Shown piece by piece: positions 32,504-41,654 of a DNA stretch of 64,000 nucleotides. A program made the translations under genes and the position numbers. The DNA comes from Kocuria rosea subsp. polaris (lineage in GTDB: Bacteria; Actinomycetota; Actinomycetes; Actinomycetales; Micrococcaceae). The stretch is taken from contig MLDA01000020.1 in assembly GCA_023896275.1 (NCBI GenBank), forward strand, positions 1 to 64,000. Reading direction: 5' to 3'. The notes beneath the pieces are model-generated. The model was not told the origin of the DNA. It searched no databases and saw only the letters and a list, made by a program, of their open reading frames with translations. Position 1 is the stretch's first letter, and every line of letters starts with the position of its first letter.

Positions 32504-33664
32504 GTGGCGACCCCGACGGGCGGCGCCACCGAAGCCACCAGACTCACATCCCGAGGCAGCGAACACGTGACTGAAGCTCAGAGCAACTGGACCTCCGCCG
32601 GGCACGCGGTGCCGGCGGAGTTGGACCTGCACCCGGAGACGGCCGCGCTGGCCGCCACCATCAAGCTGCCCGCCGGGTTCCGCGCCGTTGCGGAGGACCC
32701 GGATTTCGGGCCGGCGATCTCTCAGGGCATGGCCCGCGTCGAGAAGCTGCTGCGCGACGCCGTCGCCAACTCGGACCCGCTCATCGACGCGACGAGCCGC
32801 CACCTCGTCGAGGCCGGCGGCAAGCGTATCCGCCCGCTGCTGGTCATCCTGTCCTCGCTGCTGGGGGAGGGCGTGAACGACGACGTCGTCAAGGCCGCCG
32901 CCGTCTGCGAGCTCACGCACCTGGCGACGCTCTACCACGACGACGTCATGGACTCCGCGCCCTACCGCCGCGGCGCACCGACCGCTCACGAGGTCTGGGG
33001 CAACTCCGTGGCCATTCTCGCGGGTGACCTGATCTTCGCGCGCGCCTCGATCACCGGCGCCGAGCTCGGCCCGGAGGCCGTGAAGATCCAGTCGCGCACG
33101 TTCGAGCGCCTGTGCCTGGGCCAGTTGCACGAGACCATCGGTCCGCGCGAGGGCGACGACCCGCGAGAGCACTACCTGCAGGTCATCGCCGACAAGACGG
33201 CGTCACTGCTCTCGGCATCGGGCCGCTTCGGCGCGATGTTCGGGCGCGTGGACAGCGCGGTCGAGATCATGGCCGAGTATGGCGAGCGGGTCGGCGTGGC
33301 CTTCCAGCTGGCCGACGATGTCATCGACCTCACCGGCGGCACGGCCAGCTCCGGCAAGACGCCGGGCACGGACCTGCGCGAGGGGGTACCCACGATGCCC
33401 GTGCTGCTGCTGCGTGAGGCCGCCGCGGCGGGCGACGACGACGCCGTCGCCGCGCTCGAGCTCGTCGACGGTGACTTGACGAGCGACGAGGCGCTGGCCG
33501 CCGCCGTCGCGGCCGTCGCGGCGCACCCGGCGACGCAACAGGCATGGGACGTCGCCCACGAGTGGGCCGGCAAGGCCGTCGAGGCGCTTGCGCCGCTGCC
33601 CGAAGGCACGGTCAAGGCCTCCCTGGCCGCCTTCGCCGACGCGGTCGTCACCCGCGAGGTCTGA
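32504..33664 (+). CDS. All-trans polyprenyl diphosphate synthase
   Basis: A 386-residue long-chain prenyltransferase, the probable source of the menaquinone side chain. KRIRP (about residue 107) binds isopentenyl diphosphate, the first aspartate-rich motif is HDDVMD (about 146-151), seen here as DDVMD, and the second is LADDVID (about 268). The GTG at 32504 has GGAGG only 3 bases before it; a GTG 21 codons later (32567, GAGG 10 bases upstream) is an equally credible start. The gene follows menG on the same strand. Confidence 0.9.
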   Translation: MATPTGGATEATRLTSRGSEHVTEAQSNWTSAGHAVPAELDLHPETAALAATIKLPAGFRAVAEDPDFGPAISQGMARVEKLLRDAVANSDPLIDATSRHLVEAGGKRIRPLLVILSSLLGEGVNDDVVKAAAVCELTHLATLYHDDVMDSAPYRRGAPTAHEVWGNSVAILAGDLIFARASITGAELGPEAVKIQSRTFERLCLGQLHETIGPREGDDPREHYLQVIADKTASLLSASGRFGAMFGRVDSAVEIMAEYGERVGVAFQLADDVIDLTGGTASSGKTPGTDLREGVPTMPVLLLREAAAAGDDDAVAALELVDGDLTSDEALAAAVAAVAAHPATQQAWDVAHEWAGKAVEALAPLPEGTVKASLAAFADAVVTREV

Positions 33665-33676
33665 GCCCGGTTCGGC

Positions 33677-34171
33677 TCAGCCGCTGAAGCCCAGCCGGTC
33701 CAGCGCGGCTGCCAGCTCGCGGGCCTTGCGGGAGCGTTCCTCGACCGACACGCGGTGGCGCAGCTGGCGGTAGAGCATGTCGTCGCCGTAGCGCGGGAAC
33801 ACGTGCTGGTGGTAGTGCCAGACGTGCTGGTTGCCTGAGGGCTCGTTGTGCTGCCGAGTGGAGGTGCCTTCCGGATCCCACGCGAGTTTCATGGCGAGCG
33901 CGGTGGCCCGGGTCGCGCGCATGACGGCCGCGCCGACGTCGTCGTTCAGGTCGTAGAGCGACTCGAGGTGAGCGACAGGGATGACCATGGCGTGACCGCC
34001 GTAGGGCCCAAACCCGTCGCACGCCATGATGACGGCGACCAGGGAGTCACGGTAGACGAGATCCGTGAGCGCGCAAAGATTGGACGGCGAGACGATCTCG
34101 CCGGCGAGCAGCTCGCAGAACGGGCACTCGTAGCCCGCGGGGGCGTGCGATTCCCAGAACTGCTGCAGCAC
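33677..34171 (-). CDS. HIT-family nucleotide hydrolase
   Basis: A 164-residue histidine-triad protein: the catalytic HVWHYHQHVFPRY lies at about residues 117-129, and CPFC near residue 16 may be a zinc pair, as in galT/FHIT-like HIT proteins. It should hydrolyse or transfer nucleoside monophosphates. The start is GTG at 34171 with no good binding site, only 3 bases after the stop of the SUKH-like gene, so coupled translation is likely. Confidence 0.87.
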   Translation of the reverse strand: MLQQFWESHAPAGYECPFCELLAGEIVSPSNLCALTDLVYRDSLVAVIMACDGFGPYGGHAMVIPVAHLESLYDLNDDVGAAVMRATRATALAMKLAWDPEGTSTRQHNEPSGNQHVWHYHQHVFPRYGDDMLYRQLRHRVSVEERSRKARELAAALDRLGFSG

Positions 34172-34174
34172 GGT

Positions 34175-34609
34175 TCAGCTGTCGAGCTCGGGCTCGAGTT
34201 CCTCGAAGACCCAGTCGAACATGTCGAGGACGTACTCGCTAAACGTCCCCTCCTCGCTGCGCCACGCGCTGCGGCGGTTGTTGCGGCGGTAGACGATCGG
34301 GTCCGGAACGTCGAGCTGGTCGACGCGCATGCCCCAGACGTACTTCTCCTCCTCGTCTTCCATGAAGAGGAGGTAGCCGTCGTCGTACTCGAGCTCCTCG
34401 GGATCCCAGAAGTAGTGGTAGGCCTCCATGAGGTCTTCGCAGCCGCCGAGGGAGAGGTAGAACTCGCGCAGAACCAGGGGGATGTCCACGCCGGCCTCTT
34501 GCAAGGCTTCGTCGAGTTCGGCAGGGGTCAGGCCGTCCTCGGCCACCCACTGGTCATCGAGGTACTTGGGGACCAGGGAGCGGAACTTGTCCACGAACAT
34601 CTCTGCCAT
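34175..34609 (-). CDS. SUKH (SMI1/KNR4)-like protein
   Basis: A 144-residue acidic protein. The arrangement LTPAELDEALQEAG, the helix PLVLREFYLSLGG, the aromatic WDPEEL strand and LLFMEDEEEKYVWGMRVDQL resembles the SUKH superfamily, whose members are often immunity proteins against polymorphic toxins and sometimes regulatory. This assignment is by pattern only. No toxin gene lies beside it. The ATG at 34609 is the first Met of the homologous part; 33 further codons upstream look non-coding. It is followed by the HIT gene. Confidence 0.65.
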   Translation of the reverse strand: MAEMFVDKFRSLVPKYLDDQWVAEDGLTPAELDEALQEAGVDIPLVLREFYLSLGGCEDLMEAYHYFWDPEELEYDDGYLLFMEDEEEKYVWGMRVDQLDVPDPIVYRRNNRRSAWRSEEGTFSEYVLDMFDWVFEELEPELDS

Positions 34610-34792
34610 GACTAAGATCCTATCCGGAAATCGAGGGCCGTCGGACCGGCGTCCGCGCCAAATGTTGCGCGCGAGAACGTGCACCGAATAGGTGATTGTA
34701 GAGGTCACCGCCCAGAGCGTTGTACAAATGTGACGCTTCTTAAAGTGAAATGTTTATGTGAGGCGTTGCACTCGCGTCTAGCGTTGAGAGGT

Positions 34793-36403
34793 ATGAGCAC
34801 TGCACCGAGCCACCGCGGCCAATCTAAAGCCGCCGTGCGCGAGACGTTTTCCTCGCGCAAGCTGTTTATCCTCTCCGCCATCGGATCGGCGGTCGGACTG
34901 GGTAATATCTGGCGTTTCCCCTACGTCGCGTTCGAAAACGGCGGAGGCGCCTTCCTGATCCCGTATCTGGCAGCCCTGCTGTCCGCGGGCATCCCGCTGC
35001 TGTTCCTCGACTACGCGATCGGCCACAAGTTCCGTGGCTCCGCACCTCTTGCCTACCGACGCATGAGCCGTCCCGCCGAGTTCCTCGGCTGGTGGCAGGT
35101 CCTCATGTGTTTCATTATCGCCGTCTACTACGCCGTCATCATCGGCTGGGCCGGCATGTACGCGTGGTTCTCCATCCGGCAGTCGTGGGGTGACGACGCC
35201 GAGGGCTTCTTCTTCAGCGAATTCCTCGAAATCGCGGGGGACCCGGGAGTCTCGGCGTCCTACGTCCCGCAGGTTCTGTGGCCGCTGATCGCCGTCTGGC
35301 TCATCGCGATCGTGATCCTCGTCGCCGGCGTCCGCCGCGGCATCGCCCGCGCCAACGGCATCTTCATGCCGCTGCTCGTGGTGATGTTCGTGCTGCTGGT
35401 CATCTCCTCGCTGTTCCTGCCCGGCGCCGTCGACGGCTTGAACGCCTTCTTCACGCCGAACTGGGAGGCGCTGGCCAACCCGGCGGTGTGGGCGGCCGCG
35501 TACGGCCACATCTTCTTCTCCCTGTCGATCGCTTTCGGCATCATGATTACCTACTCGTCGTACCTGAAGCGCAAGACGGACCTGACCGGCTCCGGCATGG
35601 TCGTCGCGTTCGCCAACTCGGGCTTCGAGATCCTGGCCGGCATCGGCGTCTTCGCGGCGCTGGGCTTCATGGCCGCGGCCGCGGGGTCCACCGTCGACGA
35701 GTCCGCTTCTGCGGGCATCGGGCTTGCGTTCATCGCGTTTCCGACGATCATCTCGCAGGCGCCGTTCGGATCCGTGCTGGGCATCCTGTTCTTCGGCTCG
35801 CTCGTCTTCGCTGGACTGACGTCGCTGACGTCGATCGTCGAGGTCATCATCTCCGCGGTCAAGGACAAGATGGGCTGGGCGCGCCGGACGTCGGCACTTG
35901 TGGTCACCATCCCGATGGCGCTGATCTCGATTCTGCTGTTCGCGAGCTCGACGGGTCTGTACGTCCTCGACATCGCCGACGCGTTCGTGAACCAGTTCGG
36001 CATCCTCTTCGGCGCATTCATCGCGACGGTCCTCATCGCGTGGGTGTTCCGCAAGCTGCCGATCCTCTCCGACCACCTCAACCTGTACGGGTCGGTCAAG
36101 ATGCGCCGGGTCTGGATGCTGCTGATCGGCGTCGTGTGCCCCGTCGTCCTCGGCTACATCTCCATCCAGGCGTTCAACACGTTCCTGTCGGAGCCGTACG
36201 AGGGCTACCCGGCATGGATGCTCAACACCTTCGGCTGGGGCATGGCCGCGGGCATCGTCATCCTGGCGCTAATCATCACGATGCTGCCGTGGAGCAGGAA
36301 GTCCCTGCTGCACGACGATCCGGAGTACGTCGCCATCAAGGCGCACGAGGACCAGCTGACCGGGAGCTTCCCGGTGGCTGACCAGAGCAAGAAGGAGGAC
36401 TAG
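34793..36403 (+). CDS. metP: Methionine/alanine importer, NSS-family large subunit
   Basis: A 536-residue sodium-coupled symporter of the neurotransmitter:sodium symporter family with twelve predicted spans. SAIGSAVGLGNIWRFPYVAF (about residues 26-45) is the unwound TM1 substrate/sodium site, NGGGAFLIPY follows, and FSLSIAFGIMITYSSY is the TM6 region. Corynebacterium MetP takes up methionine and alanine and requires a small subunit; the 45-codon gene 2 bases downstream matches that partner. GAGAGGT precedes the ATG; the upstream frame is not homologous. Confidence 0.92.
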   Translation: MSTAPSHRGQSKAAVRETFSSRKLFILSAIGSAVGLGNIWRFPYVAFENGGGAFLIPYLAALLSAGIPLLFLDYAIGHKFRGSAPLAYRRMSRPAEFLGWWQVLMCFIIAVYYAVIIGWAGMYAWFSIRQSWGDDAEGFFFSEFLEIAGDPGVSASYVPQVLWPLIAVWLIAIVILVAGVRRGIARANGIFMPLLVVMFVLLVISSLFLPGAVDGLNAFFTPNWEALANPAVWAAAYGHIFFSLSIAFGIMITYSSYLKRKTDLTGSGMVVAFANSGFEILAGIGVFAALGFMAAAAGSTVDESASAGIGLAFIAFPTIISQAPFGSVLGILFFGSLVFAGLTSLTSIVEVIISAVKDKMGWARRTSALVVTIPMALISILLFASSTGLYVLDIADAFVNQFGILFGAFIATVLIAWVFRKLPILSDHLNLYGSVKMRRVWMLLIGVVCPVVLGYISIQAFNTFLSEPYEGYPAWMLNTFGWGMAAGIVILALIITMLPWSRKSLLHDDPEYVAIKAHEDQLTGSFPVADQSKKED

Positions 36404-36405
36404 AC

Positions 36406-36543
36406 ATGACCGCGACAGCGATCATCATGATGATCATCGCCCTGCTCACCGTCTGGGGCGGACTGGGCCTGGCGTTGGCGAACCTCAGCCGGCACCCCGA
36501 AGTGGAGGAAGACCTCCCCACCGCAGCCGCACCCGAGCTCTAA
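36406..36543 (+). CDS. metS: Methionine/alanine importer small subunit
   Basis: A 45-residue protein: one membrane span (TAIIMMIIALLTVWGGLGLA) and a short polar tail with LSRHPEVEEDLP. This is the layout of MetS, the small subunit of the MetPS transporter. GAAGGAGG overlaps the end of metP and the ATG starts 2 bases after its stop, so the two are made together. It is easily missed because of its size. Confidence 0.9.
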   Translation: MTATAIIMMIIALLTVWGGLGLALANLSRHPEVEEDLPTAAAPEL

Positions 36544-36559
36544 CTCGCCGCGCGGCGAG

Positions 36560-36625
36560 AACGACGACGGCCCCGACGGCCCGCACGAGGATTTCTCCTC
36601 GCGGGCCGGCGGGGCCGTCGTCGTT
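36560..36625. terminator. Bidirectional terminator between metS and rarD
   Basis: Arms 36560-36574 and 36611-36625 are a perfect 15-bp inverted repeat, with a second stem (GGCCCGC/GCGGGCC) inside. It lies between convergent genes. Confidence 0.7.
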
Positions 36626-36675
36626 CTGCGTGTCCCTGCTGGCGTGACGACGCGCTGCGCCGCGACGAGTGGCGG

Positions 36676-37626
36676 TCAAGCCGCCGTGCCGGAGCGCCGC
36701 TTGTCGTTGCGGGCGCGCGCGGTGCGCGGGCGCCGGCGGAAGAGGTCGACCGAGAGGATGACGATCGCGACCCACACCAGGGCGAAACCGATCCAGCGCT
36801 CGAGCGGCATGGGCTCGCCGAAGACCAACAGGGCGATCACGAACTGCGCCGTCGGCGCGATGTACTGCAGGCTGCCCACGACCGACAGCGGCAGCCGCGA
36901 CGCGGCGGCGCCGAAGAACAACAGCGGGGTCGCGGTGATGATGCCCAAGCCGGCCAGCAGCCAGAAGTGGCCGGGGCCGAGGGCCAGGGCCGTCGCGGAC
37001 CCGCGGTCGGCGAGGACGAACAGGCAGACCACGGCCGGCCCGAACAGGATCGTCGTCTCGACGGTCAGCGACGTGACCGCCGTCGTCCGCTTCCCGACGC
37101 GGTTCTTGGCGTACCCGTAGAGCGCGAACGTCGTCGCCAACACCAGCGAGATCCACGGCACGGCCCCGTACCCGATGGACATGACGAGGACGGCGGACGT
37201 CGCGATGGCGATGGCGACCCACTGCAGGCGGGAGAGGCGCTCGCCGAGGACGAGCACGCCGAGGGCGATCGAGAGCAGCGGGTTGATGTAGTAACCGAGC
37301 GCCGATTCGAGGGCCCGGCCGTTGAGGACCGCGTACGCGAACGTCAGCCAGTTGGCTGCGATCAGCAGTGACGCCGCGGTGAGCCATGCCATGGCCCGCG
37401 GGGTGCGCAGCAGGAGCAGCAGCGGCCGCCACTGGCGCATCAGCGTGACCAGTGCGGCGCAGACGAGCAGGGACCAGACGATCCGATGCGCCAGGATCTC
37501 CACCGGGCCCGCCGCCGCGACCAGCGCGAGGTACAGGGGCAACACGCCCCACAGACCGTAGGCGGTGATCCCGAAGGCGACGCCGGCGTTCTGCTCGCTG
37601 CGCGGGGTTCCGGCGGGTTTCAACAT
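36676..37626 (-). CDS. rarD: RarD/EamA-family transporter
   Basis: A 316-residue integral membrane protein with ten predicted spans, in two EamA repeats. The RarD signature ITAYGLWGVLPLYLALV is at about residues 20-36, followed by EILAHRIVWSL; YYINPLLSIALGVLVL begins the second repeat. RarD proteins are drug/metabolite exporters of unknown substrate. The start at 37626 has CAGGAAA upstream and excludes 11 non-homologous codons. It converges with metS. Confidence 0.88.
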   Translation of the reverse strand: MLKPAGTPRSEQNAGVAFGITAYGLWGVLPLYLALVAAAGPVEILAHRIVWSLLVCAALVTLMRQWRPLLLLLRTPRAMAWLTAASLLIAANWLTFAYAVLNGRALESALGYYINPLLSIALGVLVLGERLSRLQWVAIAIATSAVLVMSIGYGAVPWISLVLATTFALYGYAKNRVGKRTTAVTSLTVETTILFGPAVVCLFVLADRGSATALALGPGHFWLLAGLGIITATPLLFFGAAASRLPLSVVGSLQYIAPTAQFVIALLVFGEPMPLERWIGFALVWVAIVILSVDLFRRRPRTARARNDKRRSGTAA

Positions 37627-37655
37627 GGCGTTTCCTGAGGCTCTCACCCGCGGAA

Positions 37656-40600
37656 TCATACGCCGGATTCGGCCTCGGGGGTGTCCGGGTCGCGGAACGT
37701 CTGCACGGTCTGCAGCGGCTTGCCCGTCTGCACCAACTGGCCGCGGCCCGGAGGCAGCGCGCGGGCCCGCACGTTGTTCACGAGCGCGCCCTCGGAGCGG
37801 TCGCCGGACATGATCAGCGCCGCGGTACCGGAGTCGCGCAGGGTCGAGAAGAAGGACTCGTACATGCCCCGGCTCGCCCCGCGCACCTTGCGCGTGAGAA
37901 CGACGTTCAGGTTGAGCTCGGCGGCCATCGGCAGATAGTTCGCGAGCCGGCTCAGCGGCGAGTTGTTGCCCGCGGTCAGCACGTCGTAGTCGTCGGCGAG
38001 CACAACGAGCCGCGCGCTGCCGGGCTTCTCGTCCTCGCTGCCGCCGTTCAGTCGCAGCTCGAGCTCCTTCACAAGGGCCGCGCTCAGCTGCTCGCCGACC
38101 GCCGCGCTGCCGGCGTACCCGCCGAGGTAGTCGTCGGGTACGACGTCGTCCAGGTCCTTGCGCGGGTCGTACACGGCGAAGAGCAGCTCCTCGGGCGTGT
38201 GCTGGTCGACGAACGTGCGGATCACCTGGCGCAGCACGTTGGACTTGCCGCAGCCCTCGTCGCCCATGATCAGCAGGTGCCGGTCCTTCGTGGTCATGTC
38301 GAGCACGTGCGCGCCCAGGTCGACCTCGCGGAGGCCGATGGCCAGGTGGCCCGGGGCGGTGAGTGCCGGCGCCTCGGCGGCGGAGACCTCGGCGGGCAGC
38401 ACGCGCACCTGCATCGCGGTCTCGCTCGTGGAGGCCGCGACCTCGGCGACGAGCGAGCGCAGCCCCTCCGAGAGGGTCTCCGGGTCCGCCTCGCCGTCGA
38501 TGCGGGGCAAGGCGACGTGCCCGATGAGCTTCGCGTCGGAGAGGCCGCGGCCGGGCACGTCGGCGTTCACGCCGGTGGCGACCTTGCGGTCGATCATCGA
38601 GTCGCCCGGGTCGGCGAGCGCGAGCTCGATCTTGTTGCCGAAGAAGCCCTGCTGCGCCATGCGGATCTCGCCGCTGCGGTTGAGCGTGGTGACGAGGTGG
38701 ATGCCGTAGCCGCCGCCGCGCATGATGAGCGTCGTGACGGCGTCGGCGATCTCGTCGAAGTCGTCGTTGATCTGGGCGTAGCCGTCGATGAGCAGGAAGA
38801 CGTCGGCGCTGGGCAGCTCGGGCAGGTCCCCGGCGGCGTGCATGCGGCGCATCGTCGCGAGCGAGTCGATCTGCCGGTGCTCGAAGAGCTGCTCACGGTG
38901 CACGAGCATGCCGAGCAGCTCCTCGATTGTGCGGCGGACGACTTCGCGGTTGGTCCGGATCGCGATGCCGCCCACGTGCGGCAGACCGCTCAGCGGCAGG
39001 AGCGAGGAGCCGAGCAGGTCGATGCCGTACACGCCGACCTCGCTCGGGCGGTGCGTCAGCGCGAGCGAGGCGACGATCGTGCGCAGCAGCGTGCTGCGCC
39101 CCGACTGCGGCCCGCCGACGATCATCAGGTTGCCGCCGCCGGAGGCGAAGTCGACCTCCCAGAGGCCCTGCCACTGCTTGGCCGGGTCGTCGAGCAGGCC
39201 GACGGGCACGCGCAGCTTGCCGCCGGCCTCGAGCCGCAGCCCGTGCTCGCTGGGCCGCACCTGCCCCACACTCGCGTCCAGCGTGATCGCCGCGGGCAGC
39301 GGCGGCAGCCAGATCTCCTGCACGGACCGGGGGAACGTGCGCAGCGTGTCCATGAGGGTGGACATCACGGTCGGGCCGGTGGTCCGCGCGGGCGCCGACT
39401 TCTTCGGCGCGCCGTCGTCGTCCCCCGTGGCCGCGTCCGCGGAGTCCGTCGCGAAGAAGCGCAAGGGGACGACGTCGGCGCTCGCGCCGGCCGCCGGCGC
39501 ATCATCGGTCGTGCGCTCGGCCTCGACGGCCCCCGAGACGTACCCGGACTTGAAACGGGTGTAAACCGTCGTGTCGACCTTGAGGTAGCCATAGCCGGGT
39601 ACGGGCGGCAGGTGGAAGGCATCTCCGGTGTCGAGCACGGTCTTCGACTCGGCCTCGGAGAGCGTGCGCAGACCGATGCGGTAGGACAGGTAGGTTTCCA
39701 GGCCCTTGAGCTTGCCGCCCTCGACGCGCTGCGAGGACAGCAGCAGGTGCACGCCGATCGAGCGGCCGATGCGGCCGATGGAGAGGAACAGGTCGATGAA
39801 GTCGGGGCGGGCGGTGAGGAGCTCGCCGAACTCGTCGATGATGATGACCAGGTGCGGCAGCGGGTCCATGTGCTCGCCGCGGGCCAGGCGCTCGGCGCGG
39901 TGCACCTGGTAGTCGGTGATGTTGGCGATGTTGCCGGCGGCCTTGAGAACCTCCTGCCGGCGGAGGATCTCGCCGTTGAGGCTCGCGTAGACGCGCTCGA
40001 CGAGGGAGAGATCGTCGGAGAGGTTCGTGATGATGCCGGTGACCTGCGGGGCACCCTCGAAGGGGGCGAACGTGGCGCCGCCCTTGAAGTCGACGAGGAC
40101 CATGGCGAGCACGTCGGGGGAGTGTGTGGCGAGCAGGCCGAAGACCATCGAGCGCAGCATCTCGGACTTGCCAGAGCCGGTCGCGCCCACGCACAGCCCG
40201 TGCGGGCCCATGCCGAACTGGGCGGCTTCCTTGAGGTCCAGCGTCGCCGGACGGCCGCGGTCGTCGGGGCCGAGGGGGACGCGCAGGAAGTCGGCGTCGG
40301 AACGCGGGCGCCATGTGCGTTCGACGTCGGCGCGGTCGAGGGCCGGGGTCAGGCCCAGCATCTCGATGAACGACTGGGCGCCTTCGCCCCCGCCGCCGTG
40401 TTCGAGCGAATCGGCGGAGAGGCGCAGCGGGGCGAGCTCGCGGGCCAAGGCGGAGGCGGTGGCGACGGGCAGGTCGTCGAGCTGACCCAACGTGGTCACG
40501 GGCGCCGCGGGGTCCTGCCGGTAGTCCTCGAGTCGGAACCCGTCCTCGGTCTCGGTGATGCGGATGCCGATCTCGGATGGTTCGTCCCCGCGCGCGGCGA

Positions 40601-41654
40601 CGAGGTGCACAACCGTCATGCCGAGCCCCTGCGGGGTGAGATAGCGGTCGACGAGGGGGAAGTCCTCCGCCTGCTTGCCGTGGGAGTCGGAGAAGAGCAC
40701 GAGCCGCGAGAGCACCGAGAGCGCCCCCGATTCGGACTTGCGCGCCTCGGCGGCGATTTTCGTCCGGTGCTGCAGGTCCGCCGCCATGACATCGGCCAAG
40801 TCGTCGAGGCTGCGGCCGATCCGCCGCACGGGGCCGGTCTCGGTGGCCTGGCGCTGGTCGGCCAAGTGCGGCAGCCACTGCGCCCAGGACCAGTCGCCCT
40901 CGGCGTCGCGCGGAACCGACAGACCCAGCTCGAGGTCCTCGGGCGAGTGCAGTGCGGCGGAGGAGACGATCAGGTTGCGGGCCACGGACAGCGCGAACGC
41001 CCGCGAGCCGACGACCGAGACGTTGCCGACGGCGTCCAGCGGGACGGCGACCGGCATGGACGGGCTCTTCGCGTAGCGCCGGCGCAGGATCTCGGCCTCG
41101 GCGGCCATGAACGAGTCCTCGAGCTGGCCCGGGGCGGTGGCCTCGGCGACCGCGAGCCGCCGGCACGGGCGCTCACCCGTTCCGAGGCGGACGTCGAGGA
41201 AGTCCTCGCTCGAGCGCCGGCGCTCCCACAGCCGCAGCGGGTCGCGGACGACGTCGAACAACGCGGCCGGGTCCGGGCTGGCCGTGCGCGCCGTGGCGAG
41301 CGCCTCGTGCTCGTCGGCGCGCAGCTTCACGCGCGTGCGCTCGAGGTAGCGCAGGTAGAGGTCGCGGGCCTGGCGCCGCTGCTTGAGCGCCTTGCCGCGC
41401 TGGGAGAACATCATCGCGATGCCGACGACGACGGTGAGCACCATCATCATCGCCCCGACCGCCGCGAACGGCGAGTTGCGGAACATCATCATCACGGTCA
41501 TGGAGACGGCGCCGCCGAGCATCGGGACGATCGCCATCAGGTTCATGCCCTGCGTCTCGCCCTCGACGGGCGGGGGTGCATCGATCGAGAACGGGCGGAA
41601 CTCGCGCAGGGGAGGGGTCGTGCGCGCCGGGCGGTGGACGATGCGCTGGCTCAT
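37656..41654 (-). CDS. eccC: Type VII secretion ATPase EccC (three FtsK/SpoIIIE domains)
   Basis: A 1332-residue motor of the type VII (ESX) system. Two spans near residues 37-85 (GGAVSMTVMMMFR, MMMVLTVVVGIAMMF) anchor it. Three P-loop domains follow: GATGSGKSEMLRSM (about residue 488), GGPQSGRSTLLRT (about 843) and GDEGCGKSNVLRQ (about 1129), with IIIDEFGELL as Walker B of the first. In mycobacteria this function is often split into EccCa and EccCb; here it is one chain. The second domain has Gln-Ser-Gly-Arg instead of the canonical Lys, suggesting weak or no ATP hydrolysis there, as in other EccCs. The start overlaps the preceding stop as ATGA. Confidence 0.93.
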   Translation of the reverse strand: MSQRIVHRPARTTPPLREFRPFSIDAPPPVEGETQGMNLMAIVPMLGGAVSMTVMMMFRNSPFAAVGAMMMVLTVVVGIAMMFSQRGKALKQRRQARDLYLRYLERTRVKLRADEHEALATARTASPDPAALFDVVRDPLRLWERRRSSEDFLDVRLGTGERPCRRLAVAEATAPGQLEDSFMAAEAEILRRRYAKSPSMPVAVPLDAVGNVSVVGSRAFALSVARNLIVSSAALHSPEDLELGLSVPRDAEGDWSWAQWLPHLADQRQATETGPVRRIGRSLDDLADVMAADLQHRTKIAAEARKSESGALSVLSRLVLFSDSHGKQAEDFPLVDRYLTPQGLGMTVVHLVAARGDEPSEIGIRITETEDGFRLEDYRQDPAAPVTTLGQLDDLPVATASALARELAPLRLSADSLEHGGGGEGAQSFIEMLGLTPALDRADVERTWRPRSDADFLRVPLGPDDRGRPATLDLKEAAQFGMGPHGLCVGATGSGKSEMLRSMVFGLLATHSPDVLAMVLVDFKGGATFAPFEGAPQVTGIITNLSDDLSLVERVYASLNGEILRRQEVLKAAGNIANITDYQVHRAERLARGEHMDPLPHLVIIIDEFGELLTARPDFIDLFLSIGRIGRSIGVHLLLSSQRVEGGKLKGLETYLSYRIGLRTLSEAESKTVLDTGDAFHLPPVPGYGYLKVDTTVYTRFKSGYVSGAVEAERTTDDAPAAGASADVVPLRFFATDSADAATGDDDGAPKKSAPARTTGPTVMSTLMDTLRTFPRSVQEIWLPPLPAAITLDASVGQVRPSEHGLRLEAGGKLRVPVGLLDDPAKQWQGLWEVDFASGGGNLMIVGGPQSGRSTLLRTIVASLALTHRPSEVGVYGIDLLGSSLLPLSGLPHVGGIAIRTNREVVRRTIEELLGMLVHREQLFEHRQIDSLATMRRMHAAGDLPELPSADVFLLIDGYAQINDDFDEIADAVTTLIMRGGGYGIHLVTTLNRSGEIRMAQQGFFGNKIELALADPGDSMIDRKVATGVNADVPGRGLSDAKLIGHVALPRIDGEADPETLSEGLRSLVAEVAASTSETAMQVRVLPAEVSAAEAPALTAPGHLAIGLREVDLGAHVLDMTTKDRHLLIMGDEGCGKSNVLRQVIRTFVDQHTPEELLFAVYDPRKDLDDVVPDDYLGGYAGSAAVGEQLSAALVKELELRLNGGSEDEKPGSARLVVLADDYDVLTAGNNSPLSRLANYLPMAAELNLNVVLTRKVRGASRGMYESFFSTLRDSGTAALIMSGDRSEGALVNNVRARALPPGRGQLVQTGKPLQTVQTFRDPDTPEAESGV

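Noticed and set aside
34610-34792. Looked for a SAM or other riboswitch before the methionine transporter gene.
   Set aside because: The 183 bases hold no recognisable riboswitch core and no terminator/antiterminator pair; only ordinary promoter-like AT stretches are seen.
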